Notes: a model not told the origin generated them from the letters alone. DNA of 64,000 bases from Caulobacter ginsengisoli (GCF_030814835.1 NZ_JAUSVS010000007.1:62001-126000), one strand, 5' to 3'. Shown: positions 19,041 to 28,170, counted from the stretch's first letter. Numbers and translations: made by a program.

Positions 19041-19197
19041 TCCTTCTCCCCTCGCGGGAGAAGGTGGCCTCCGAGGGAAGTCGGATGAGGGGGCCCATCC
19101 ACCTGTCGGGTTAGCTTTGAGGCCCGCAGCGTCAGATCGCCGTGCGCCCCCTCATCCGTCAGCTTCGCTGACACCTTCTCCCGCGAGGGGAGAAGGA
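19041..19197. repeat. Hairpin element D between convergent genes
   Basis: 26-bp perfect arms at 19041-19066 and 19172-19197 (core CTTCTCCC...GGGAGAAG). A second nested pair lies inside: GATGAGGGGG near 19084 against CCCCCTCATC near 19148. It fills most of the 350-bp gap between the FkbM and sulfotransferase stops. No coding sequence is seen in the gap. Confidence 0.88.
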
Positions 19198-19291
19198 ACG
19201 CTCAGCCGGCTTAACCCGACACGTGAATGATGCTCCTAGTGGGGAGTGCGTTTGATGAGCGGACCTTGATTCAAACTCTCCGGGAAACGCG

Positions 19292-20239
19292 CTAGTCCCC
19301 CGCAACGGCCGGATCGCCCGCCACCAGGCGGCCATGCTCCAGCCAATGGGCCAGTCCCGGCGACAGCTCGGCGGCGACCCGCTGGTGATAGAGGGCCAGG
19401 TCCTCCGCCGTCAGCTCGCCCTGCCAGCGGCCGTTGGTGCCCTTGTTGAGGAAGGTCTTGTGACCGCCCTCGAAGGCGACGTCGCTGCCCATCATCAGCG
19501 TGGCGCCGTCCCGCTGCATGGCGCTGAAGTCGGCGGCGGCCACCAGGTCCGGCCACAGCGCCTCGTTGACGGGGATGTCCAGGAAGGCGGCCACCCGGCG
19601 CATCTCGCCGTCCAGGTCGGCCTTCATGTCGGCATAGTGCAGCAGCAGCACATTGGCCCGGCCCCGCTCGGCCCAGAACGACCGCTCGATCTCGAAGAAG
19701 CCGTCGGCCATCAGTTCGGCCTGGCGCGTGCCGCCGGGCTCGATCCAATGGTGGAAGAATTCCCGCACCGTGCGCGGCGGCCGGGGCCAGGGCCCGGGCA
19801 GCAGCGGATCGGCCTCGCCGATGCCGTCCAGCATGCTCAGGGCGAAGGGGGTGTAGGCGCTGACATGGTTGAAGAACGACATGCAGGCGTCGCGGCCGTC
19901 CCGCGCCACATGGATGTATTTCACGTCCTCCCAGATCGGCAGGGCGCTCATCGGCAGGTGCGACTTGACGAACCGCCGGTGCGGCTGCGCCTCGAGCACC
20001 TGCAGCGCCACCGGCAGCGGCATCTGGAACCGGCAGTCGAGCCAGGGCGAGACCATCCCCAGCGGGCCCGGCTCGGGACTCTGAAAGACCAGCAGCTTGA
20101 CGATCTGCTGCGTCCAGGTGGTGCCGACCTTGGGCGCGGTGGCGATGATCACGTCGCCGTCGCGGGGCGTGAACTGGTCCCAATGGGCGGAGTCGCAATA
20201 CCAGTCCCGGACAGGCTTCTCGGGCGCGCGGCTGAGCAT
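19292..20239 (-). CDS. Sulfotransferase family protein
   Basis: A 315-residue cytosolic-type sulfotransferase (Sulfotransfer_1) using PAPS. The 5'-phosphosulfate-binding loop is TAPKVGTTWTQQIVKLL near residue 35. The 3'-phosphate-binding segment is YIHVARDGRDACMSFFNH. A C-terminal FLNKGTNGRWQGELT matches the RKGxxGDW-like motif. The ATG at 20239 is chosen because upstream sequence is repeat-derived. The acceptor is unknown. Confidence 0.9.
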   Translation of the reverse strand: MLSRAPEKPVRDWYCDSAHWDQFTPRDGDVIIATAPKVGTTWTQQIVKLLVFQSPEPGPLGMVSPWLDCRFQMPLPVALQVLEAQPHRRFVKSHLPMSALPIWEDVKYIHVARDGRDACMSFFNHVSAYTPFALSMLDGIGEADPLLPGPWPRPPRTVREFFHHWIEPGGTRQAELMADGFFEIERSFWAERGRANVLLLHYADMKADLDGEMRRVAAFLDIPVNEALWPDLVAAADFSAMQRDGATLMMGSDVAFEGGHKTFLNKGTNGRWQGELTAEDLALYHQRVAAELSPGLAHWLEHGRLVAGDPAVAGD

Positions 20240-20312
20240 GATGGTTCCCCCGGCCGCTGAGGCGACCCTGGCGACCGAGGTTATACGAGCGGCGGGCCGG
20301 CGTCGCCCCCTC

Positions 20313-20403
20313 CTCCCGGTCTCCCTGGCGAAGGCCAGGGTCCATACGGAGTCTAACGGCCAACCGCTGCTTGGGCCCTGGCCTTCGCCAGGGAGACCGG
20401 GAG
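20313..20403. repeat. Hairpin element E
   Basis: Perfect 28-bp arms at 20313-20340 and 20376-20403. Each arm contains an inner hairpin CCCTGGC-GAAG-GCCAGGG. The loop is 35 bases. It lies upstream of the sulfotransferase gene and downstream of the ATP-grasp gene and resembles elements A-C in architecture. Confidence 0.9.
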
Positions 20404-20451
20404 AATAGGGAGGGCCGCAGTATGGCGGCGGTTTGCCAAGCGACTTCGACG

Positions 20452-21393
20452 CTATCGGACCCCGACCAGCCGCCCCAGCGCCCGGGCCAGCATGCCCGTC
20501 GAGACCAGCTTGTCGGCCCAGCTCAGGGCGATGACCGGCCCGACATCGGTCTTGTTGACGTCGACGATGTAGATGCGCCCGCTCGGCCGGTCGCGCAGGA
20601 TGTCCAGCCCGCCCCAGTCCAGGCCCATGGCCGCGCAGAACCGGGCGATCAGGGCCAGTTCCTCGGGCGAATAGACGTCCCGGGGGTCGTGGCGTTTGAC
20701 GCTGAGATTGTGGATCGAGAAGCGATTGTCGCCCGGCTTCTTCTTTTCCCAGACCACGACCGGAACCCCGCCCACCGTCGGCGTGCGCAGGTCGTGGATG
20801 AAGTCGCCCTCGGCGGTGTCGACCAGCTTCTGGTAGCAGCGGCCGGGCTGGGGCGCGGTCGGGCATTGCACCACCCGGCCGTCATGGGCGCCGTTCAGCT
20901 CGCCCTTCTCGACGGCCGGCCCGACCCAGGTCTGCGGGTCCAGCGCCAGGGGATAGCCGAACACCTGCTCGAACACCGCCGCCACATGGCTCTTGGAGAC
21001 GTCCCGGCAGCGGCCGTTCAGCAGGCCGTCGGCCGGCAGCCCGCCCCAGGTGGAATCGTCGAAATAGAAGCGGGCGTCGGCCTCCTGCGGGCTGCGGGCC
21101 AGGCGAAAGCCGCCCCAGGTCATGGCGGCCCGGATCAGGTACCAGGGCCGGGGCGTATCGGGTTCGAACCAGATCCTGGGGCCCGGCGGATGGCGCAGCC
21201 GCCGCCAGCCGGCGACGCTCAGCACCATCAGGTGATAGGCGAACCACAGCAGGCACTCGGCGATCAGCACGCCGTCCAGCTTGAGATCGGCCCCGGTCTT
21301 CTTCACCTGCACCCGGCCCTGCCGGAAGGTGAAGTCCGTGCGCCACTGCCCCTCCCCGACCTTAGCGGGCTGCCCGCACCCAAAGTCAGGCAT
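20452..21393 (-). CDS. ATP-grasp-like protein
   Basis: A 313-residue protein. The C-terminal half looks like an ATP-grasp catalytic core: GRCYQKLVDT, VPVVVWEKKKPG (Lys positions for ATP) and GLDWGGLDILRD followed by the metal-binding RIYIVDVNKTDVGP. One hydrophobic stretch lies near residues 40-60. ATP-grasp enzymes join a carboxylate to an amine or thiol; the substrate here is unknown. The start overlaps the stop of the upstream haem-oxygenase-like gene by 8 bp, so the two are probably co-translated. Confidence 0.7.
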   Translation of the reverse strand: MPDFGCGQPAKVGEGQWRTDFTFRQGRVQVKKTGADLKLDGVLIAECLLWFAYHLMVLSVAGWRRLRHPPGPRIWFEPDTPRPWYLIRAAMTWGGFRLARSPQEADARFYFDDSTWGGLPADGLLNGRCRDVSKSHVAAVFEQVFGYPLALDPQTWVGPAVEKGELNGAHDGRVVQCPTAPQPGRCYQKLVDTAEGDFIHDLRTPTVGGVPVVVWEKKKPGDNRFSIHNLSVKRHDPRDVYSPEELALIARFCAAMGLDWGGLDILRDRPSGRIYIVDVNKTDVGPVIALSWADKLVSTGMLARALGRLVGVR

Positions 21394-22282
21394 GCGCCAG
21401 CCGCCAGAGCCTGTCGCGATAGGCCTCGAAACACCGCGCCCCGCAGGTCAGCCGCATCAGGGCGCCCTCGGCGATCCAGCGGGCCGCCTCCGGCCGGGCC
21501 TCGACCAGCGGCCGCAGGATCTCGCGGTTCCAGCTCTCGGAATGCTTGACGTCCAGGGTGGCGTGGACGGTGAAATAGCGCCGGGCCCGGCCGACCCCCA
21601 GGCGCTTGAGGCCCGCATCGACATGGGCGGCCCGCCAGGGGGCGGTCAGCTCGATCACCCCCAGGGCTCCGATCGACTGGTAAGCGTAGCGGCGGTTCAC
21701 GGCCAGGGCGACCATGGTGTTGCCCAGCGCCAGGGCGGGCGTCAGCGTCGTCTCGATGCGGGGGGCGATATCCAGGGCCCGGGCCAGCTCGCCCAGCATC
21801 GGCCCATGCATGACCGCCGCCTTGCCCTGACCCAGCTCGTCCCAGAGATTGGCCCCCAGCTCGCGGCGGGCGGCCCCCTCGAACTTGACCTGGGTCAGGC
21901 AAAGCAGGTCGTCGAACCCGGCCTCGCCGGCCACTTCCTGGGTCAGGAACCAGCGCATCTGGGCCATGTCGGCCGTGTCGGCCAGCCAGGCGAACAGCGG
22001 GTCGTTCTGGCCGGGGCCGCTCTCCTGCAGCGCCTCGAACCAGGCGACGAAGCCGTCCGGATCGGTGGGCGCGCCCGCCGCCCGCTCGGCGACGGCGGCG
22101 CGGAAAGCCTCGACGAACTCGCCCTCGGCCAGGGTCATGGCGTGGTCGTCGGCCAGGGCAGCGCGCCAGTTGTCGTCGGGGGCGCCGATGGCCAGGCGAC
22201 GGCGGTTCCAGCGCGCCAGGTCCTGATGAAATACGGCGTCGAACACCAATCGCGATTGGATGGCTAAGGGCTGCGCGGTCAT
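21386..22282 (-). CDS. Haem-oxygenase-like iron-containing redox enzyme
   Basis: A 298-residue, largely helical protein. The pattern resembles the haem-oxygenase-like diiron oxidase (HDO) family: FLTQEVAGEAGFDDLLCLTQV in the middle, LGNTMVALAVNRRYAYQSIGALGVIE and YFTVHATLDVKHSESWNREI, with Glu and His residues spaced as metal ligands. Such enzymes perform oxidative cleavage or N-oxygenation in small-molecule biosynthesis. Overlap with the ATP-grasp gene suggests a two-enzyme pathway. Substrate unknown. Confidence 0.7.
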   Translation of the reverse strand: MTAQPLAIQSRLVFDAVFHQDLARWNRRRLAIGAPDDNWRAALADDHAMTLAEGEFVEAFRAAVAERAAGAPTDPDGFVAWFEALQESGPGQNDPLFAWLADTADMAQMRWFLTQEVAGEAGFDDLLCLTQVKFEGAARRELGANLWDELGQGKAAVMHGPMLGELARALDIAPRIETTLTPALALGNTMVALAVNRRYAYQSIGALGVIELTAPWRAAHVDAGLKRLGVGRARRYFTVHATLDVKHSESWNREILRPLVEARPEAARWIAEGALMRLTCGARCFEAYRDRLWRLAHA

Positions 22283-22409
22283 TCGGCTTTCCCGGCTCTT
22301 TTCCTGCGACAGACGATGACCCTAACCCCGTGGGCCGTTCGGTTTCTAGAGCGGACTTAGATGTCCGATTTGAGACATAGGTTCCGGCCGCTCAGCGACC
22401 ACCCCAACG

Positions 22410-23327
22410 TCATTGTTGGCGCTCGGCGACCAGGCCGACCGCTGCGATACGCTCAACCCGCCAATAGCGCGGATGGTTCAGCAAGCCGCCGAAGATGTCA
22501 GGGTCGATCTCGCGGTAGCGCAGGACCAGCCCTTTGGGGACCAGAACACGCTCCAGCCCTTCCCGCAGCCGGTCGACGCCGGCCACCACCGGCGCGCCGC
22601 TATAGAGCAGCAGCCGTCCCCCCGGGGCCAGCCGGTCCGCCGCCTCTTGCGCCCAGACCAGAGCAACCTCCATCCCCAGATCGCCGCCGCCGTCGCGATA
22701 GAGCCGCCCGCCCTTCCCGGCGAAGAAGGGCGGGTTGGCGATGATGACGTCGAACTGGCCGTCCAGCGGCGCCAGGCCCGAGCCCTGCGCCAGGGTCAGT
22801 TCCACCCCGGCGGCGGCGGCGTTGACGCGGGCCAGCTCCAGGGCGGCCGGGTTGAGGTCGCTGGCCAGGACGGTGGAGCCGGGGCGGGCCAGGGCGGCGG
22901 CGATGGCCCCCACGCCCGACCCGGTCCCGATGTCGGCGATCCTCAAGGGTCCTGGCGGCAGCTCGGCGCAGACGAAATCGGCGAACCGGTAGCTGTCGGG
23001 GCCGAAGAACACCGCGTCCCTGGCCTTGGGGGGCCAGGCGGAATGCCAGAACAGCGTCCTGTCCAGGCTGGCGACCCGCAGGGCGCTGCGCCAGTACCGC
23101 CGCCGCCGGACCAGCAGGCCCGCCGCGCCCATCGCCTCGAAGAGTTCGGGCCTGACCGTCCCCGGCCGGAACGGCAGGTTCCAGCCGAACACGTCGCGCA
23201 GATCGCCGGCCAGGCCCCGCCGCCGGACCACCCGGCGGTGGCTGTCATTGCCCGGCGTCACGAAACCGTAGCCGAGCCCCTTTAGCTGCCGCAGGAGATC
23301 GATCCGCAGGTCATCCCGCTCAGCCAT
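22410..23327 (-). CDS. Class I SAM-dependent methyltransferase (NPPF type)
   Basis: A 305-residue methyltransferase. SAM motif I is RIADIGTGSGVGAIAAAL, followed by VLASDLNPAALELARVNA and the catalytic IIANPPFFAGKGG, typical of N-methyltransferases acting on glutamine or adenine (PrmB/PrmC/RlmF-like). The N-terminal 120 residues (RRGLAGDLRDVFGWNLPF) are an additional region. Likely modifies a protein or RNA; the target is not evident. Confidence 0.85.
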   Translation of the reverse strand: MAERDDLRIDLLRQLKGLGYGFVTPGNDSHRRVVRRRGLAGDLRDVFGWNLPFRPGTVRPELFEAMGAAGLLVRRRRYWRSALRVASLDRTLFWHSAWPPKARDAVFFGPDSYRFADFVCAELPPGPLRIADIGTGSGVGAIAAALARPGSTVLASDLNPAALELARVNAAAAGVELTLAQGSGLAPLDGQFDVIIANPPFFAGKGGRLYRDGGGDLGMEVALVWAQEAADRLAPGGRLLLYSGAPVVAGVDRLREGLERVLVPKGLVLRYREIDPDIFGGLLNHPRYWRVERIAAVGLVAERQQ

Positions 23328-23498
23328 GCCCGCGCCTCAGTGCCCGAAATGGGTATATAATATTGCGCAACATCGCCTGTCCGGAGTCAGTGTGGCAATC
23401 GGGACGGGACGGCTCAATCTGGGCCATCCCAATGCTGACTCGATCCTTGGCGTGCTTTAGCCGGAAAGGGGATCGATGGGATGGGATGGAACAGAGGC

Positions 23499-23855
23499 AT
23501 GACGGCTACGGATCCCACTGAGCTGGGCCGGGCGCGGCGCGCGCGGCTGAAGCGGATGGACGCCATCCACCCCATTGTCGCCGAGATCGTCGACACCCTG
23601 CAGGCCCTGGGCGGGGCGGCCCATCGCGACCTGGTCGCCGACCAGATCGCCGTCCGGCGCAGCGGCCGCACGCTGCGGGCCAGCCCGGCCCTCAAGGCCG
23701 ACGTCTTCCAGGCTTTCGACGCCCATTGCGAGACCACGCCGCTGCAGGCCACCGGCCGGCTGCTGTTCCACAAGCCGTTCGGGCCGGCCAGCCACCGCTG
23801 GGCGCTCAGCCCGGCCGCCAGCGCCTTCATCGAGAACGCGCGAAGACAACGTTGA
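23499..23855 (+). CDS. Hypothetical protein, small basic
   Basis: A 118-residue protein I do not recognise. It is helical and basic: RARRARLKRMDAIHPIVAEIVDTLQALGG, then HRDLVADQIAVRRSG, which resembles a winged-helix segment. The start could also be 23481, six codons upstream with AAAGGGG in front. It is isolated and followed directly by hairpin element C. Confidence 0.6.
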   Translation: MTATDPTELGRARRARLKRMDAIHPIVAEIVDTLQALGGAAHRDLVADQIAVRRSGRTLRASPALKADVFQAFDAHCETTPLQATGRLLFHKPFGPASHRWALSPAASAFIENARRQR

Positions 23856-23874
23856 GGTCTGGACCTACTCTCAC

Positions 23875-23997
23875 CCGCTCATCCCCGCGAAAGCGGGGAC
23901 CCAGGGGTTTTTCGTAGCGGACTTACCGCCGCCTAGACCTCCAGAATCGCCTTCAACAGCAAAAAGCCTGGGTCCCCGCTTTCGCGGGGATGAGCGG
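23875..23997. repeat. Hairpin element C (inverted copy of element B)
   Basis: Perfect 31-bp arms at 23875-23905 and 23967-23997, identical to those at 6178-6301. The loop, once reverse-complemented, clearly matches the loop of element B (shared TTTTTGCTGTTGA and AAGTCCGCTACGAAAAA). The two are copies of one roughly 123-bp dispersed repeat in opposite orientations. Confidence 0.93.
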
Positions 23998-23999
23998 AT

Positions 24000-24542
24000 T
24001 TATTGGGGACCTTTCCCCGCCCGCGCCAGGCTTTCCCTGCGCAACGCCTCCAGCGAACGCGGCAGGCCGCTGGCCACTGACGAACGCACCAGGCCCGCCG
24101 GCGCGGCGCCGGCCATCGCCACATGGATCTCATAGGTCACGTGCGTGCCGCCCGGGATGGCGGTCAGCCGCCATTCGCCCTCCGAGCGCTTCCAGTCGCC
24201 CCCGACCCGGTGGAAGCTGAAGCGGCTGGGCGGGGTGAGGTCGGCGCGGAAGACGTTGGTCAGCGGCTTCATCAGCGGCAGGCCCCTGATCTTCTGCTCG
24301 CGCACCTCCCAGCCGGGGCCGCGGCTGACGATCTTGCAGCTCAGCACGCCGGGCATGTAACGCGGATAGCCGGCGCAGTCGGTCAGGGCCGCCCAGACCG
24401 CCGCGGGCGGGGCGGCGATGTCGACGCTGGCGCTGGCCGCCCCGCCGTCGCCTTCGGCGCGGACGCTGACCTGCGGCGTGGCGTTGAAGTTGGCGGCGAA
24501 AGCGGGTGTGGCGACCGCGAGCAGCAGAAAGATGAGGCGCAT
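24000..24542 (-). CDS. Secreted SRPBCC (START-like) family protein
   Basis: A 180-residue protein with a signal peptide (about residues 1-17, ending TPAFA). The mature part is an SRPBCC polyketide-cyclase-like lipid-binding fold: ASVDIAAPPAAVWAALTDCAGYPRYMPGV, FHRVGGDWKRSEGEWRLT, and GGTHVTYEIHVAMAG. Probably a periplasmic hydrophobic-ligand protein. Its stop codon touches hairpin element C. It lies 11 bp downstream of polA on the same strand. Confidence 0.85.
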   Translation of the reverse strand: MRLIFLLLAVATPAFAANFNATPQVSVRAEGDGGAASASVDIAAPPAAVWAALTDCAGYPRYMPGVLSCKIVSRGPGWEVREQKIRGLPLMKPLTNVFRADLTPPSRFSFHRVGGDWKRSEGEWRLTAIPGGTHVTYEIHVAMAGAAPAGLVRSSVASGLPRSLEALRRESLARAGKGPQ

Positions 24543-24553
24543 GGGACTCTGAA

Positions 24554-27400
24554 CTAGTGCGCCTCGTCCCAGTTGGAAGCGGCGCGGGCTTCGACCACCA
24601 AGGGAACCGACAGCGACACCGCCGGTTCCGGCGCCGCCTCCATCACCTTGCTCACCAGCCTGCAGGTGGCTTCGGCCTCCTCGGCCGGGGCCTCGAAGAT
24701 CAGTTCGTCATGGACCTGCAGCAGCATGCGGGCCTTCAGCCCCGCGCGTTTGAGCGCCTCCGGCATGCGGATCATCGCCCGGCGGATGATGTCGGCGGCG
24801 GCGCCCTGCAGCGGGGCGTTGATCGCGGCCCGCTCGGCGAACTGCCGGTGGCCGACCGCCTTGGCGCGGATGTCGGGGATGTTGATCTTGCGGCCGAAGA
24901 TGGTGGTGACATAGGCGTGCTCGCGCACCTGGGCCCGCATCTGGTCCATATAGGCGCGGATGCCCGGGAAGCGCTCGAAATAGGTCTTGATATAGGCCCC
25001 CGCCTCGTCCTGCGGGATCGACAGCTGGTTGGCCAGGCCAAAGGCCGAGATGCCGTAGACGATGCCGAAATTGATCGCCTTGGCCCGCCGGCGGATCTCC
25101 GAGGGCATGCCCTCGATCGGGGTGTTGAACATCTCCGAGGCGGTCATGGCGTGGATGTCCAGCCCCTCGCGGAAGGCCCGCTTGAGCTGCTCGATGTCCC
25201 CCACATGGGCCAGGAGCCGCAGCTCGATCTGGCTGTAGTCGGCGCTGATCAGCACATTGCCGGCGTCGGCGATGAAGGCCTTGCGGATCTTGCGGCCTTC
25301 CTCGGTGCGGATCGGGATGTTCTGCAGGTTGGGATCGGTCGAGGAGAGCCGCCCGGTCGTGGTCGAAGCCAGGGCATAGGAGGTGTGCACCCGGCCGGTG
25401 TCCGGCGAAATGGCCGCAACGAGGTTGTCGGTATAGGTGCCCTTGAGCTTGGAGAGCTGGCGCCAGTCGAGCAGCACCCGGGGCAGTTCATGGCCCTGGG
25501 CGGCCAGGCTCTCCAGCACGTCGGAATCGGTGGCCCACTGGCCGGTGGCGGTCTTCTTGCCGCCGGTCAGGGCCATTTCGCCAAACAGCACGTCGCCAAT
25601 CTGCTTGGGACTGCCCAGGTTGAAGGGGTGGCCGACCAGGGCCTGGGCCTTGGCCTCGAAATCGGCCATGCGCATCGAGAACTCGTTCGACAGGTTGCGC
25701 AGGAAGATCGGGTCGACCTTGACCCCGGCATTCTCCATCGCCGCCAGCACCGGCGGCAGCGGCCTTTCCAGGGTCTCGTAGACGGTCAGCAGCCCCTCGC
25801 GGGCCAAGCGCGGACGCAAGCGGTTGTAGAGGCGCAGGGTGACGTCGGCGTCCTCGGCGGCGTACTCGGTCGCCTTGCCCAGCTCCACATGCTTGAAGCT
25901 GACCTGGCCCTTGCCCGAGCCCGCCACCTGCTTGAACGGGATGGGCTGGTGGCCCAGCCACAGGGCCGACAGCTCGTCCATGCCGTGGCCATGCATGCCG
26001 GCCTCCAGCACATAGCTGATCAGCATGGTGTCCTCGATGGGCGCCACGTCGATGCCGTAGCGGCTGAGGACGGCGATGTCGTATTTGGCGTTCTGCGCGA
26101 CCTTCAGGACCGTGGGGTCCTCCAGCATCGGCTTGAGGATGGCGATCACCTGATCCAGCGGAATCTGCACCAGGTCGGCGGCTTCCTCGAGCTGCAGCCC
26201 TTCCTTCTCGCAGTGACCGACCGGGATGTAGCAGGCCTCGCCCGGCGAGATGGCCAGGGAGACGCCGCAGAGCCCCGCCGTGGCTGAACCCAGCGCATCG
26301 GTCTCGGTGTCGAAGGCGATGGTCCCGGCCTCGTAGCAACGCGCCACCCAGCTTTCGAGGGTGGTGGCGTCGCGCACGCAGACATAGCCGCTGACGTCGA
26401 TGGCGCTTTCAGGAACCTCGGCCGGGGCGGGCCGGGGCGTGGAGGGAATCGCGCCGCTGCTGCTGGCGCCCGCCTCGCCGATCCGGCGGGCCAGGCTGCG
26501 CAGCTCGTAGGTCTCCAGGAACGCCCCCAGCACCGCCTTGTCCGGCTCGCGCACCGCCAGGTCGTCGATGGGTTCGGGCAGGGGCGTGTCGCAGTCCAGC
26601 TGCACCAGGGCCCGCGACAGGCGGATCTGGTCGGCGAAGTCGATCAGGGTCTGGCGGCGCTTGTCCTGCTTGATCTCGCCGGCCCGGGCCAGCAGGGTGT
26701 CGAGGTCGCCATACTCGTTGATCAGGGCCGAGGCGGTCTTGACCCCGATGCCCGGGGCGCCCGGCACGTTGTCGACAGAATCACCGCACAGGGCCTGGAC
26801 GTCGACCACCCGCTCGGGGCCGACCCCGAACTTCTCGATCACCTGCTCGCGGCCGATGCGCAGGTTCTTCATGGTGTCGAGCATCGACACATTCGGCCCG
26901 ACCAGCTGCATCAGGTCCTTGTCGGAACTGACGATGACCACCTCGCCCCCGGCGTCGCGGACCTTGCAGCTATAGGCGGCGATCAGGTCGTCGGCCTCGT
27001 AGCCGGGCAGCTCGATACAGGAGACCCCGAACGCCCGCGTCGCCTCGCGCACCACGGCGAACTGCGGGATCAGGTCCTCGGGCGGCGGCGGGCGGTGGGC
27101 CTTGTACTGGTCGTAGAGCTTGTTGCGGAAGGTCTCTTCCGAATGGTCGAAGATCACCGCCAGGTGGGTCGGCGCATCGCTGTTCATGTCGCGCAGCAGC
27201 TTGAACAGCATGTTGCAGAAGCCCGACACCGCCCCGATCGGCAGGCCGTCGCTCTTGCGGGTCAGGGGCGGCAGGGCGTGATAGGCCCGGAAGATGAAGC
27301 TGGAGCCGTCGACCAGATACAGCCGCACGGCGGGCCCGTCCTGGGTCAGCGGGCGATCGGTCACAGCGAGGGGCGCTTCGGAGTCGGCGAGATCGGACAT
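24554..27400 (-). CDS. polA: DNA polymerase I
   Basis: A 948-residue family A polymerase. The 5'-3' exonuclease domain begins LYLVDGSSFIFRAYHALP and contains IVSSDKDLMQLV. The 3'-5' proofreading domain retains its acidic residues (IAFDTETDALGS). The polymerase domain has ISADYSQIELRLLAHV (motif A), RRRAKAINFGIVYGIS (motif B) and MLLQVHDELIFE (motif C). The ATG at 27400 is chosen because the conserved start follows; the frame extends upstream to 27502 without similarity. Functions in Okazaki fragment maturation and repair. Confidence 0.97.
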   Translation of the reverse strand: MSDLADSEAPLAVTDRPLTQDGPAVRLYLVDGSSFIFRAYHALPPLTRKSDGLPIGAVSGFCNMLFKLLRDMNSDAPTHLAVIFDHSEETFRNKLYDQYKAHRPPPPEDLIPQFAVVREATRAFGVSCIELPGYEADDLIAAYSCKVRDAGGEVVIVSSDKDLMQLVGPNVSMLDTMKNLRIGREQVIEKFGVGPERVVDVQALCGDSVDNVPGAPGIGVKTASALINEYGDLDTLLARAGEIKQDKRRQTLIDFADQIRLSRALVQLDCDTPLPEPIDDLAVREPDKAVLGAFLETYELRSLARRIGEAGASSSGAIPSTPRPAPAEVPESAIDVSGYVCVRDATTLESWVARCYEAGTIAFDTETDALGSATAGLCGVSLAISPGEACYIPVGHCEKEGLQLEEAADLVQIPLDQVIAILKPMLEDPTVLKVAQNAKYDIAVLSRYGIDVAPIEDTMLISYVLEAGMHGHGMDELSALWLGHQPIPFKQVAGSGKGQVSFKHVELGKATEYAAEDADVTLRLYNRLRPRLAREGLLTVYETLERPLPPVLAAMENAGVKVDPIFLRNLSNEFSMRMADFEAKAQALVGHPFNLGSPKQIGDVLFGEMALTGGKKTATGQWATDSDVLESLAAQGHELPRVLLDWRQLSKLKGTYTDNLVAAISPDTGRVHTSYALASTTTGRLSSTDPNLQNIPIRTEEGRKIRKAFIADAGNVLISADYSQIELRLLAHVGDIEQLKRAFREGLDIHAMTASEMFNTPIEGMPSEIRRRAKAINFGIVYGISAFGLANQLSIPQDEAGAYIKTYFERFPGIRAYMDQMRAQVREHAYVTTIFGRKINIPDIRAKAVGHRQFAERAAINAPLQGAAADIIRRAMIRMPEALKRAGLKARMLLQVHDELIFEAPAEEAEATCRLVSKVMEAAPEPAVSLSVPLVVEARAASNWDEAH

Positions 27401-27486
27401 GGCCTCAAGATAGGGGCAAGCGGGCCCCAGGTCAGCCTCTTTGCAACAGGCTTTTGCCGGTTCATCCTGCCGGCGGGAGGATGACC

Positions 27487-28170
27487 ATGCGTATCCAGAC
27501 ACTGATTGCGATCCCGATAGCGGTGCTGCTGGCCAGCACGGCGGGGGCCGCCACCATCACCTCCGAAAACCTGATCTGGGCGGCGGCGCCCAGCTTCGAC
27601 GACATGGCGGCGGCCTGGCCGGCCAGGGGCGAGGGCCTGGCGGAGGGCTCGGCCTCCCTGCAGTGCCGCATCGTCGGGGCCGGACGCCTGACCGGTTGCG
27701 ACACGCTCAGCGACCAGCCGGTCGGGCAGGGTTTCGCCCGGGCCGCCAAGACCCTGGTCGCCAAGTTCCAGCTGAAGATCGACCCCCGCGCGCTGCGCAA
27801 GGACCAGGACTATTTCGTCGTGGTCAGCTTCCGCTTCCTCAACCCCGACACCCCGCCCGGACGGGCCCGGCGGGTCAGCAATCCGCGTTGGATCTCGATG
27901 CCCGATCCTGGCCGGATCCAGGGCGTCTTCCCCAAGGCGGCGGCCGACGCCGGCGTCACCCACGGGGTCGGCGTCATCGACTGCCAGGTCGCCCCGGATG
28001 GCCATCTGACCGACTGCAAGGTCTCGCGCGAGAACCCCACGGGCGTGGGCTTCGGCGACGCCGCCCTACTGGTCGCCCCCATCATGCAGATGAACCCCTG
28101 GACCGACGACGGCCGCCCCGTCGACGGGGCGCGGGTCAAGCTGCCGGTGCAGTTCGGGCTGGCGCCTTAA
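27487..28170 (+). CDS. Periplasmic protein with TonB-like repeats
   Basis: A 227-residue protein with a signal peptide (about 1-23, ending STAGA). Two similar segments follow, each resembling a TonB C-terminal domain: LQCRIVGAGRLTGCDTLSDQPVGQGFARAA and IDCQVAPDGHLTDCKVSRENPTGVGFGDAA. Each has two cysteines flanking GxLTxC. No N-terminal membrane anchor or Pro-rich spacer, so it is not a classical TonB. GGGAGG lies 6 bases before the ATG at 27487. The stop overlaps the convergent DUF2277 gene. Confidence 0.8.
   Translation: MRIQTLIAIPIAVLLASTAGAATITSENLIWAAAPSFDDMAAAWPARGEGLAEGSASLQCRIVGAGRLTGCDTLSDQPVGQGFARAAKTLVAKFQLKIDPRALRKDQDYFVVVSFRFLNPDTPPGRARRVSNPRWISMPDPGRIQGVFPKAAADAGVTHGVGVIDCQVAPDGHLTDCKVSRENPTGVGFGDAALLVAPIMQMNPWTDDGRPVDGARVKLPVQFGLAP

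Noticed and set aside
24557..26287. A 576-codon plus frame opposite polA
   Set aside because: Antisense to polA, low complexity, no supporting motif.
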